Below, in pieces: positions 1 to 5,642 of a stretch of DNA of 5,729 nucleotides. Source of the stretch: CAVPEW01 sp050247895. GTDB taxonomy: Bacteria; Actinomycetota; Acidimicrobiia; Acidimicrobiales; VFJN01. The stretch lies in the NCBI GenBank assembly GCA_050247895.1, contig JBFWTJ010000246.1:1-5729 (forward strand), in the 5' to 3' direction. A program made the position numbers and the translations under genes. The stretch's first letter is position 1, and every line of letters starts with the position of its first letter. A model generated the notes under the pieces. The model ran no database searches. It was not told the origin of the DNA and saw nothing but the letters and a program-made list of their open reading frames with translations.

Positions 1-1
1 C

Positions 2-160
2 CGATCTACCCAGCTCAGCGCGGCCCAGTCCGCCCTGCACCGGGCCGGCCTGCGCCTCATGTCGGCCGGGATGCGCCACTGCCTCGACAACCCCGAGGAG
101 GCGGCGGCCTCCGGCATGACCGTCGACGCCATGGAAGACCTGTTCCTCACCCTCCGCTGA
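2..160 (+). CDS. CsoR/FrmR-type (DUF156) transcriptional repressor, C-terminal fragment
   Basis: The reading frame enters from the left edge and ends at TGA 158-160, giving the last 52 residues of a protein whose start lies outside the window. The fragment begins LSAAQSALHRAGLRLM and continues MRHCLDNPEEA, then ends FLTLR. This pattern (helix with an L-S-A-x-x-x-A-L start, then a helix ending R-H-C-L/V) matches the second and third helices of CsoR/FrmR-family repressors, four-helix-bundle proteins that bind DNA until a metal or electrophile is sensed. The Cys of the H-x3-C ligand pair is present (residue 27 of the fragment), but the position of the His four residues before it is Gly, so the classical Cu(I) site appears incomplete. 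The extended tail after the Cys resembles a DUF156 subgroup in actinomycetes. The upstream Cys ligand and the basic DNA-binding helix are not visible. The family call is from memory of the motif and could be wrong. Confidence 0.6.
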   Translation, partial: RSTQLSAAQSALHRAGLRLMSAGMRHCLDNPEEAAASGMTVDAMEDLFLTLR

Positions 161-254
161 GGCCCGCCGGTCCGGGGCCGCCCGCCTGCCCCCCTGCCGG
201 CCCGCTGCTCGCGATCAGCCCGGCGGGTGACGCCTCCTGCTCACACCGGGCGGG
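161..254. other. Convergent spacer between the DUF156 repressor and a VOC gene
   Basis: This 94-base gap separates two genes that face each other, so terminators are expected. It holds GC-rich inverted repeats: CCCGCCGG at 163-170 with CCGGCGGG at 220-227 (a long 49-base loop), GCTG/CAGC at 204-207 and 216-219, and CACCGG/CCGGTG at 244-249 and 259-264, the last spanning the stop codon of the minus-strand gene. None is followed by a T run on either strand, so no single one can be named as the terminator. Confidence 0.3.
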
Positions 255-641
255 TCAGCCGGTGCCGAGCGACTGCCAGAGGCCCATCAGGTTCCCCTCG
301 CTGTCGGTGAAGTAGGCGGCGATGCCCATGTCGCCGACCTGCGCCGGCTCGCCGACCGCCGCACCGCCGTGCTCGGCGATCGACGCCAAGGCCTCGGTCA
401 CGTCGTCGACGTCGATCGTGATGACCGGCTTGGTGACCGGCTCCTGGCGGGAGAACATGCCGCCACCGATGTAGCCGGACTCGACCGGCATGCCGGTGTC
501 GGCGGTCGGGCCGGTCTGCACGAAGTTGTAGTCGAACTCCGGGACGGGCTGGATGGCCCAGCCGAACACGTCGGAGTAGAAGGCCCGGGCCCGGTCGGCG
601 TCGTCGTACGGGACCTCGAAGTGGACAACACGACCGGTCAT
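255..641 (-). CDS. VOC-fold protein (glyoxalase/bleomycin-resistance superfamily)
   Basis: The 128-residue product is one VOC domain of two beta-alpha-beta-beta-beta modules. Module one begins VVHFEVPYDDADRARAFYSD (residues 5-24) and module two begins KPVITIDVDDV (71-81), ending EGNLMGLWQS (115-124). The superfamily covers lyases, dioxygenases, thiol transferases and non-enzymatic drug-binding proteins. His7 sits where the first metal ligand is usually found, but the second-module position has no His and the usual terminal Glu is replaced (MGLW), so the metal triad looks absent; a binding role or a metal-free enzyme is more likely. The ATG at 639-641 is supported by GGAGG on the minus strand (651-655), nine bases upstream. 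The stop is TGA at 255-257. It lies 65 bases downstream of rph on the same strand and could be reached by read-through, although a promoter-like sequence occurs in the gap. Substrate unknown. Confidence 0.9.
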   Translation of the reverse strand: MTGRVVHFEVPYDDADRARAFYSDVFGWAIQPVPEFDYNFVQTGPTADTGMPVESGYIGGGMFSRQEPVTKPVITIDVDDVTEALASIAEHGGAAVGEPAQVGDMGIAAYFTDSEGNLMGLWQSLGTG

Positions 642-670
642 CGCCTGCTCCCTCCGTCGCGGATGCGCCG

Positions 671-699
671 ATGCTACGACCCGGCTCCGGGCCTGTCAC
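671..699 (-). promoter_or_regulatory. Sigma70-type promoter for the VOC gene at 255-641
   Basis: Read on the minus strand, GTGACA (699-694) is followed after exactly 17 bases by TAGCAT (676-671), matching TTGACA at 5 of 6 and TATAAT at 4 of 6. Transcription would begin near 664, giving a leader of about 23 bases containing the GGAGG at 655-651. The -35 begins eight bases after the rph stop codon, so the VOC gene can be transcribed independently of rph. No experimental start site is known. Confidence 0.5.
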
Positions 700-706
700 C
701 GGTCGG

Positions 707-3343
707 TCAGGGCAGGATCTCCACGTAGCCGTCGGTCCCGTGGACCCGGATCCGCCGGCCGTCGGGGATGCGCCGGGTGGCGTCTTGGACGCCGACGACC
801 GTCGGCAGGCCGTACTCCCGGGCGACGACGGCCCCGTGGGTCATCAGCCCGCCGACCTCGGTCACCAGGCCGGCGGCGACGACGAACAGCGGGGTCCAGC
901 TGGGGTCGGTGTGGGCGGTGACGAGGATGTCGCCCGGTTCGAGGTCGGCCCGGGACATGTCGTGCACGACGCGGGCCCGGCCCTCGACGATCCCGGCCGA
1001 GACGGGCAGGCCGACCAGCGCGCCGGCCGGCACTTCGTCGCGCCGGTAGGCGCCGGTGACGACCTCGCCCTCGGAGGTGATCACCCGGGGCGGGGTGAGC
1101 GCCTGGTACGCCCGGAGCTCGGCCCGGCGCCGGTCGACCAGCCCGTGGTCGGCCCGGCCGGTGCGCGCCACGTCGTGGAGCTCGGCGAAGGTGAGGAAGG
1201 CCATGTCGTCGACCTCGCGCAGCACGCCGGCGGCCACCAGGCGCTCGGCCTCCCCGACCAGGGCCTGCTTGTAGAGGTCGTAGCGGCACACGATCCCGTA
1301 CTTGGGGTGCTCGCGGTAGCCGACGAAGGCCCGGAGCCGCTCGATCGCCCGGGCGGCCTCGTCGGCCTTCGCCTCGCCGTCGGGCAGGGCCCGCAGGCGG
1401 GCCAGCAGCTCCTGCGCCTGGGCCGCCGCCTCCCGCTCGCCCTGCTCGGCGCGCCGCGGGGCCTCGCCCGGCACGAAGTTCCCGACGTTGCCCAGGATGA
1501 CGGGCAGCAGCGTGGACGGGCGCTCCCGCCAGCGGGGTCGGGCGATGTCGATCTCGCCGACGCAGCGCATGCCGTACCGGTCGAGCCAGGCCTCGATGGC
1601 GGCGCGTGCCGCCGGCCCGCCCGGCAGCCCGTCCATCCGGTCCAGGAACCCGTCGTCGCCGACCCGGCCGAGGAAGGCGACCACCTCGGGGTGGGGGCGG
1701 ATGGCGTCGGCGACGTCCAGGAGGGCCAGGCCCATCTCGGAGGTGACGTCGTGGGGCACGGACCGGGTGAGCACGTCGGCCGCGCCCCGCTCCCCCAGCC
1801 AGGCCACGAGGTGGTCGTCGAGCCAGGTCAGCGCGTCGAGCCCGGCCATGATCGCCTGGAAGCTCTGCGGGGTGAAGATGGCCTGCTTGAGCTCCTGGAG
1901 GTCGGCCAGGACGAAGTCGAACAGGGCCGGCCCCGAGTGGGCGCGGATGTCGCGCCGCAGGGCGGCGAGGGACGCCTCGGTCCGGGCGATCAGCTCGGTG
2001 ACCAGGCCCGGGTCGAGCTCGGTCGGCGGGGGCGGGCCGTCCGTCGGCGGGGCGATGGGGTGCTCGTCGCCAGCCGGCGGAGCGACGGAGGGCTCGTCGG
2101 GGACCGGTGGGATCAGGTCGCCGCGCTCGACGATCGTGCGCAGGGCGTCGCCGATGAGCGGGTCGGAGCGGGTCATCCCCTCCAGGATCCGGGCCCGCCC
2201 GACCGGGGAGGCCAGCTCGGGGGCGACGTCGACGAAGGGCCTCCCCGCGGCCTCGTACATCGGCCGGCCCGCGGTGAGCTTCCACAGGGACAGGCCCAGG
2301 GGGCTCATGGGCTCGGTCATCATCTGCTGGTGGCCCACCGAGACGAAGACGTGGGCCCCTCCGTCGCCGACCTCGGGGATCGGGAAGAGCGTGGTGATCG
2401 GCCGGCTCTGGACGATCTGGAGGTCGTCGCCGACCCGGCACCACTCGAGGTCCTGGGGTCCGCCCATGTGCGCCTCGATCCGCCGGCCCAGCCGGACCAG
2501 CCCGACGATCTGCGCGTCGGTCAGCGCCGGCCGGTCCCGGCGGGCGGGCTCCACGGCGCGCACCTCGGTGCCACCGCCCGGTGCCGGGTGGACGGCGTGC
2601 GGCTTCGTGGCGACAGCGCGGTGGACGACCCGGTCGTCGCGCACCCGGAACACGTCGGCGGCGGCCCGGCCCGCGACCAGATCCTCGCCCAGGCCCAGGA
2701 CGGCCTCCACGGAGGCGACGGTGCGGTTGGAGGTCACCGGGTCGGCGGTGAACACGACCCCGGCCGCGTCCGCGACGACCATCCGCTGCACGACCACGGC
2801 CATGTGGACGCTGCGGTGGTCGATGCCGTTGCGCTCCCGGTAGGCGAGGGCCCGGTCGGTGAACAGCGAGGCCCAGCACCGTCTGACGTGGCCGAGGACG
2901 GCCGCGGGGCCCACCACGTTCAGGTACGAGTCCTGCTGGCCGGCGAAGGAGGCCCCCGGCAGGTCTTCGGCCGTGGCGCTGGAGCGGACCGCGCAGGCGG
3001 CATCCTCGCCGAGCCGGGCCAGCGCGCCGGTGACGGCGGTGGCGATCTCGTCGGGGACGGCCGCACCCTCGATGATCCGGCGGACGTCCGCGCCGAGCGC
3101 ACCGAGGCGCGCCGCGTCGTCGGGATCGTCGGGGTCCCGGTGGGCGAGCTCGTCGAGCCGCTCGCCGATCGCGGGCGTGTCGGCCACGACCCGCCGGAAG
3201 GCGTCCGTGGTCACGCAGAACCCGGCCGGCACGTGGACGCCCTCGACGCGTGTCAGCTCCCCCAGCTGCGCCCCCTTGCCGCCGGCGACCGCGAGCTGGC
3301 TGCGGTCGAGGTCCCGGAGGTCGCGCACGTAGGGCCCGGTCAT
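707..3343 (-). CDS. rph: Rifampicin phosphotransferase (rifamycin-inactivating, dikinase type)
   Basis: Family knowledge: Rph converts ATP, rifamycin and water to 21-phospho-rifamycin, AMP and phosphate, in the cytosol, through a phospho-histidine swivelling domain. Seen here: 878 residues (Listeria Rph is 867). An ATP-grasp domain occupies about 1-320, with VAGGKG (Lys23), CAVRSSATAEDLPGASFAGQ (Arg120), GVVFTADPVTSNR (195-207), and E300, Q312, R314 in DLEW...VQSRPIT. A helical drug-binding domain (about 325-765) begins with FVSVGHQQMMTEPMSPLGLS (333-352). The His domain (about 775-878) has the swivel start GLPVSAGIVEGRARVV (778-793) and MTHGAVVAREYGLPTVVGV, with His836 in the place of catalytic His825. 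The PEP-binding TIM barrel of true PEP synthase or PPDK is missing. The ATG at 3343 was chosen because family members begin M-x-PYV; there is only a weak, distant GAGG (3363-3360). A proline-rich stretch at 411-445 looks inserted. An RAE palindrome lies 117 bases upstream, so rifamycin induction is expected. Confidence 0.93.
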   Translation of the reverse strand: MTGPYVRDLRDLDRSQLAVAGGKGAQLGELTRVEGVHVPAGFCVTTDAFRRVVADTPAIGERLDELAHRDPDDPDDAARLGALGADVRRIIEGAAVPDEIATAVTGALARLGEDAACAVRSSATAEDLPGASFAGQQDSYLNVVGPAAVLGHVRRCWASLFTDRALAYRERNGIDHRSVHMAVVVQRMVVADAAGVVFTADPVTSNRTVASVEAVLGLGEDLVAGRAAADVFRVRDDRVVHRAVATKPHAVHPAPGGGTEVRAVEPARRDRPALTDAQIVGLVRLGRRIEAHMGGPQDLEWCRVGDDLQIVQSRPITTLFPIPEVGDGGAHVFVSVGHQQMMTEPMSPLGLSLWKLTAGRPMYEAAGRPFVDVAPELASPVGRARILEGMTRSDPLIGDALRTIVERGDLIPPVPDEPSVAPPAGDEHPIAPPTDGPPPPTELDPGLVTELIARTEASLAALRRDIRAHSGPALFDFVLADLQELKQAIFTPQSFQAIMAGLDALTWLDDHLVAWLGERGAADVLTRSVPHDVTSEMGLALLDVADAIRPHPEVVAFLGRVGDDGFLDRMDGLPGGPAARAAIEAWLDRYGMRCVGEIDIARPRWRERPSTLLPVILGNVGNFVPGEAPRRAEQGEREAAAQAQELLARLRALPDGEAKADEAARAIERLRAFVGYREHPKYGIVCRYDLYKQALVGEAERLVAAGVLREVDDMAFLTFAELHDVARTGRADHGLVDRRRAELRAYQALTPPRVITSEGEVVTGAYRRDEVPAGALVGLPVSAGIVEGRARVVHDMSRADLEPGDILVTAHTDPSWTPLFVVAAGLVTEVGGLMTHGAVVAREYGLPTVVGVQDATRRIPDGRRIRVHGTDGYVEILP

Positions 3344-3410
3344 CGCGCCGCGCCCGTCGCCTCGGATCCCGCCGCAGCCCGTGCCGGGCACGTCGCCATC
3401 TCGCCGCCTT

Positions 3411-3439
3411 CCCCTCGGCTCGGCCGGTCGACCGAGGGG
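3411..3439 (-). promoter_or_regulatory. Hairpin in the rph 5' leader
   Basis: CCCCTCGG (3411-3418) and CCGAGGGG (3432-3439) form a perfect 8-base-pair stem around a 13-base loop. The loop and inner stem also contain the 10-base palindrome CGGTCGACCG (3425-3434), so two alternative folds are possible. It lies between the RAE and the rph start, 68 bases before the ATG, so it would be in the rph mRNA if transcription begins near the RAE. No T run follows, so it is not a classical terminator. It could affect transcript stability or be a protein site, or be chance in GC-rich DNA. Confidence 0.3.
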
Positions 3440-3459
3440 GACATGGGAACCACGTCCGA

Positions 3460-3478
3460 CTCGCTTGCCGCAAGCCCC
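3460..3478 (-). promoter_or_regulatory. Rifamycin-associated element (RAE)
   Basis: Read toward rph, the minus strand is GGGGCTTGCGGCAAGCGAG. From memory, the RAE is a 19-base inverted repeat with core CTTGCGGCAAG flanked by G and C runs, found before rifamycin-inactivating genes (rph, arr, rgt, rox) and helR in actinomycetes, and needed for rifamycin induction. Against the ideal palindrome GGGGCTTGCGGCAAGCCCC, the first 16 of 19 positions match and only the last three (GAG for CCC) differ. The inner dyad GCTTGC-C-GCAAGC (3463-3475, + strand) is perfect, with 6-base arms around one central base. It lies 117 bases before the rph ATG and 54 before the divergent VOC ATG. The factor that reads RAEs is not identifiable here. 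Confidence 0.85.
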
Positions 3479-3495
3479 CCACCCCGGGTTACCGT
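3465..3495 (+). promoter_or_regulatory. Possible promoter for the divergent VOC/cyclase-fold gene pair
   Basis: TTGCCG (3465-3470, 4 of 6 to TTGACA) and TACCGT (3490-3495, a TANNNT -10) are separated by 19 bases, slightly longer than ideal. The -35 lies inside the RAE dyad. Transcription would begin near 3502, leaving a leader of about 30 bases with GAGGGA at 3514-3519 as a loose ribosome binding site, 12 bases before the ATG. The assignment rests only on consensus matching. Confidence 0.35.
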
Positions 3496-3531
3496 GGTCA
3501 CGGCGGGGGGATCGAGGGACAGCTCCGTTCG

Positions 3532-3948
3532 ATGACGACAGCACCCGACGCACCGAACGTCGACGTCCGCCTCGACCACGCGATCCTGCCGGCCAGGGAC
3601 AAGAAGGCCTCGGCCGAGTTCTTCGCCGACGTCTTCGGCCTGGAGCCACCGACGCCGGCCGGGTACTTCCTCCAGGTCCGCCTCAGCGACGGCCGGCTGC
3701 TGGAGTTCGCCGACGCGCCGGTCGACTTCCCCGGCCTGCACTTCGCCTTCCTGGTCGACGACGAGACCTTCGACCGGGTGATGGGCGAGCTCCGTCGGCG
3801 CGACGTCGCGTTCTGGGCCGACCCGCAACGCCGGCAGCCCGGCGAGATCAACACGAACCACGGCGGGCGCGGCGTCTACTTCCTCGATCCGTCCGGGCAC
3901 TACCTGGAGGCCCTCACGGCCCGCTACGACGGCAGCGCCCTCACCTGA
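3532..3948 (+). CDS. VOC-fold protein with intact metal triad
   Basis: The 138-residue product is a single VOC domain. Module one starts VRLDHAILPARDKKASAEFFADVFGLEP (12-39), module two PGLHFAFLVDDETFDRVMGEL (67-87), ending GGRGVYFLDPSGHYLEALT (111-129). His16, His70 and Glu126 fall at the usual VOC metal-ligand positions, so a divalent-metal enzyme such as a lyase, thiol transferase or dioxygenase is plausible. The INTNHGGRGVYF stretch (106-117) with a D-P-S-G-H turn is typical of an uncharacterised actinobacterial VOC subgroup rather than glyoxalase I. The frame is open far upstream to 3250, but the ATG at 3532 directly precedes the domain, has GAGGGA upstream, and avoids overlap with the RAE. 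The gene is divergent from rph and followed after 41 bases by the cyclase-fold gene, probably as one transcript. Substrate unknown; fosfomycin-resistance or other drug-modifying activity is possible but has no direct support. Confidence 0.9.
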   Translation: MTTAPDAPNVDVRLDHAILPARDKKASAEFFADVFGLEPPTPAGYFLQVRLSDGRLLEFADAPVDFPGLHFAFLVDDETFDRVMGELRRRDVAFWADPQRRQPGEINTNHGGRGVYFLDPSGHYLEALTARYDGSALT

Positions 3949-3989
3949 GGTCCGAGCGGGCGGCCGTCGACCCGTGGCAGGGTCGTCGC

Positions 3990-4886
3990 ATGCACGTCGA
4001 CCTGGACCGGGCCCGCGCCTTCATGGCCGGCCACGCACGCCTCCTCGACCGGCACCGCTTCGAGGCGGCCACCGGCGGCGGCGAGGCGGCCCGCCGGGCG
4101 GTCGTGCAGGGCCTGGACGCCTACCGGAACCCCGACGGCGGCTACGGGTGGGGCCTCGAACCCGACCTCCGGGCGCCGGAGAGCCAACCCGGCGGCGCCC
4201 TGCACGCGTGCGAGGCCCTCGTCGACGCCGGGCCGGTGACCTCACCCCACACGACCGGCCTGCTCGACTGGCTCGACTCGGCGACCCTGCCCGACGGCGG
4301 CCTGCCCTTCGCGCTGCCGATCCGCGAGCCCGCCGGCTGCGCCCCGTTCTGGGCCGAGGCCGACCCGACCACCTCCTCGCTCCAGATCACCGCGGCGGTC
4401 GCGGCCCAGGCCCACCTCCTGGCCCGCCACGACCCGGCCGTGCGCGACCACCCGTGGCTGGCCACCGCCACCCGCTACTGCTTCGCCGCCATCGGCGACA
4501 TCGACGCGGCGCCGTTCGCCTACGTGCTGATGTTCTCGCTCCACCTGCTCGACGCCACCGCCGACGCGCACCCCGAGGCGCGCCGCCTGGCCGAGCACCT
4601 GCGGCCGTACGTCCCCCCGGACGGGAAGCTCGCCGTGGCCGGTGGCACCGAGGCCCTCCGCCCGCTCGACCTGTCCCCCGCGCCGGGTGGGCCGACCCGG
4701 GACCTGCTCGACCCCGACGTGGTCACCGCCGACCTGGAGCGCCTCGAAGAGGGCCAGCTCGCCGACGGCGGTTGGGCCGTGGAGCTCACCAGCTTCTCGG
4801 ATGCCGCGGCCCTGGAGTGGCGCGGCCACGCCACCGTGGGTGCCGTCACGGTCCTGTCGGCCAACGGCCGGCTCGGCCCGGCCTGA
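3990..4886 (+). CDS. Terpenoid cyclase/prenyltransferase-fold protein, uncharacterised
   Basis: The 298-residue product has the helical repeats and turn motifs of the alpha-alpha-barrel fold shared by squalene cyclases and protein prenyltransferase beta subunits. Repeat turns are NPDGGYGWGLEPDLRAPESQP (47-67), LPDGGLPF (100-107) and QLADGGWAV (256-264); Q256-x3-G260-x-W262 fits the squalene-cyclase QW motif QxxxGxW. The first motif is the hallmark of an uncharacterised family in Bacilli and actinomycetes, often annotated only as hypothetical or prenyltransferase. The DxDD catalytic motif of class II cyclases is not seen and the length is about half that of a two-barrel squalene-hopene cyclase, so cyclase activity should not be assumed. 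No signal peptide or clear membrane segment is visible. The ATG at 3990 was chosen because it starts the homologous region and has AGGG (3979-3982) seven bases upstream; the frame is open further back but in the shadow of the VOC gene. It is likely cotranscribed with that gene. Function unknown. Confidence 0.85.
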   Translation: MHVDLDRARAFMAGHARLLDRHRFEAATGGGEAARRAVVQGLDAYRNPDGGYGWGLEPDLRAPESQPGGALHACEALVDAGPVTSPHTTGLLDWLDSATLPDGGLPFALPIREPAGCAPFWAEADPTTSSLQITAAVAAQAHLLARHDPAVRDHPWLATATRYCFAAIGDIDAAPFAYVLMFSLHLLDATADAHPEARRLAEHLRPYVPPDGKLAVAGGTEALRPLDLSPAPGGPTRDLLDPDVVTADLERLEEGQLADGGWAVELTSFSDAAALEWRGHATVGAVTVLSANGRLGPA

Positions 4887-4905
4887 CCTCCGCCCGCCCG
4901 ACCGC

Positions 4906-4925
4906 GGCGACCCCCGGCCGTCGCC
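4906..4925 (+). terminator. GC hairpin downstream of the cyclase-fold gene
   Basis: GGCGAC (4906-4911) and GTCGCC (4920-4925) make a perfect 6-base-pair stem around an 8-base loop, 19 bases after the stop codon of the + strand gene. A short CGTC/GACG stem (4927-4930, 4936-4939) follows. There is no T run, which is common for actinomycete terminators. The rest of the convergent spacer, 4926-5052, shows no gene or convincing signal. Confidence 0.4.
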
Positions 4926-5052
4926 CCGTCGGAGAGACGATCGGGTAGGGCAACCGGGTGGAGGATCGGCACCGCGGCGTCAGGTCCGGGCCAGGAGGAT
5001 GCCCTCGCCGCCCGAGGCGCGCGGGCCGTCGCCACGCCGGGTCAGGATCGGA

Positions 5053-5538
5053 TCAGGCCCCGCCGGCGTAGGCCTCCTCCAGCGCGGCGATGTCGATCTT
5101 GCCCATCTGGAGCATCGCCCGCATGACCCGCAGGTTGGCCTCGGTCGAGTAGTCGCCGGAGAGCTCCTCGAGCTGCCGGGGGATGACCTGCCAGGACACG
5201 CCGAACCTGTCCTTGCACCAGCCGCACGGCCCGGGCTCGCCGCCGTCGGCGGTCAGGACCTCCCAGTAGCGGTCGACCTCCTCCTGGGTGTCGACCGACA
5301 GGTAGAAGGAGAAGGCCTCGTCCAGGCCGAACGCCGGACCGGCGCTGAGCCCGATCACGGGCAGCCCGGCCACGGTGAACTCGACGACGAACTCGGCCCC
5401 CTCGGCCACGCCGGGCACGCCCTCGGGCGCGGGGACGACCCTGGTCACCGACGAGCCCGGGATGTGCTCGGCGTAGAACCTCGCCGCCTCCGCCGCCTTG
5501 TCGTTGCCGAACCACAGGTGGGGTCGAACGCTGGCCAT
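5053..5538 (-). CDS. PhnB-type VOC protein (3-demethylubiquinone-9 3-methyltransferase-like domain)
   Basis: The 161-residue product has the PhnB/PF06983-type VOC layout: VRPHLWFGNDKAAEAARFYAEHIPGS (4-29), a central FVVEFTVAGLPVIGLSAGPAF strand pair (50-70), SFYLSVDTQEEVDRYWEVL (77-95), the hallmark PCGWCKDRFGVSWQVIP (104-120), and a terminal MLQMGKIDIAALEEAY helix (142-157). Such proteins are often misnamed as methyltransferases; no methyltransferase fold is present and the reaction is unknown. The ATG at 5538 is chosen over the in-frame GTG at 5613 because GGAGG (minus strand 5549-5545) stands six bases before it, homology begins there, and the longer version would read through an operator. 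It is divergent from a broken ArsR gene; ArsR, AHSA1/SRPBCC and PhnB-type VOC genes commonly cluster in actinomycetes, so ArsR control is likely. No own -10/-35 pair could be identified. Confidence 0.92.
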   Translation of the reverse strand: MASVRPHLWFGNDKAAEAARFYAEHIPGSSVTRVVPAPEGVPGVAEGAEFVVEFTVAGLPVIGLSAGPAFGLDEAFSFYLSVDTQEEVDRYWEVLTADGGEPGPCGWCKDRFGVSWQVIPRQLEELSGDYSTEANLRVMRAMLQMGKIDIAALEEAYAGGA

Positions 5539-5600
5539 GGTGTCCCTCCGGTCTTCGTCGGTCGAGAGGTCCGACGTCGACGCCGCACCCGATTCATCGA

Positions 5601-5634
5601 TGTAAGTTGACACTTACGTAAGTAGTACCTTACA
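5601..5634. promoter_or_regulatory. 34-base dyad operator, probable ArsR binding site
   Basis: The AT-rich spacer carries a symmetric site: outer arms TGTAAG (5601-5606) and CTTACA (5629-5634) and a perfect 12-base palindrome ACTTACGTAAGT (5612-5623) share the same centre (between 5617 and 5618). Of 17 symmetric pairs, 13 are complementary. It overlaps the -35, spacer and -10 of the ArsR promoter and lies 62 bases before the VOC start, suited to autorepression and control of both genes. Which protein binds is inferred from the adjacent ArsR start. Confidence 0.7.
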
Positions 5635-5636
5635 CT
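5607..5636 (+). promoter_or_regulatory. Promoter of the ArsR gene, probably giving a leaderless mRNA
   Basis: A perfect TTGACA (5607-5612) is followed after 18 bases by TACACT (5631-5636, 4 of 6 to TATAAT). The expected start of transcription, six to seven bases on, coincides with the GTG start codon at 5643. There is no purine-rich ribosome binding site before the GTG, which agrees with leaderless translation, common in actinomycetes. Confidence 0.65.
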
Positions 5637-5642
5637 CATCGA

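Noticed and set aside
707..3343. Phosphoenolpyruvate synthase or pyruvate phosphate dikinase
   Set aside because: The ATP-grasp and His domains are shared, but the C-terminal PEP-binding TIM barrel is absent, the His domain is at the C-terminus in the Rph order, the GHQQMM segment is Rph-like, and an RAE is present.
3250..3531. 94-codon extension of the + strand VOC gene
   Set aside because: It would overlap the rph start and the RAE; the VOC domain begins just after ATG 3532.
671..3535. A 954-residue open frame on + across rph, and other long frames opposite or out of phase with rph
   Set aside because: They are shadows of the GC-rich rph codons: low-complexity G/R/P/D-rich translations without any recognisable domain, while the minus-strand frame has a complete Rph family layout.
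3344..3649. 102-codon N-terminal extension of rph
   Set aside because: It is Arg/Gly-rich without family similarity, and would run through the RAE and the leader hairpin. The family start M-x-PYV is at 3343.
5010..5026. GCCCG/CGGGC stem as terminator of the minus-strand PhnB-type gene
   Set aside because: Only five pairs with a 7-base loop, no T run, and such stems are frequent by chance at this GC content.
5539..5613. 25-codon extension of the PhnB-type VOC gene from a GTG at 5613
   Set aside because: The GTG sits in the operator dyad and has no ribosome binding site, while ATG 5538 has GGAGG six bases away and starts the homologous region.
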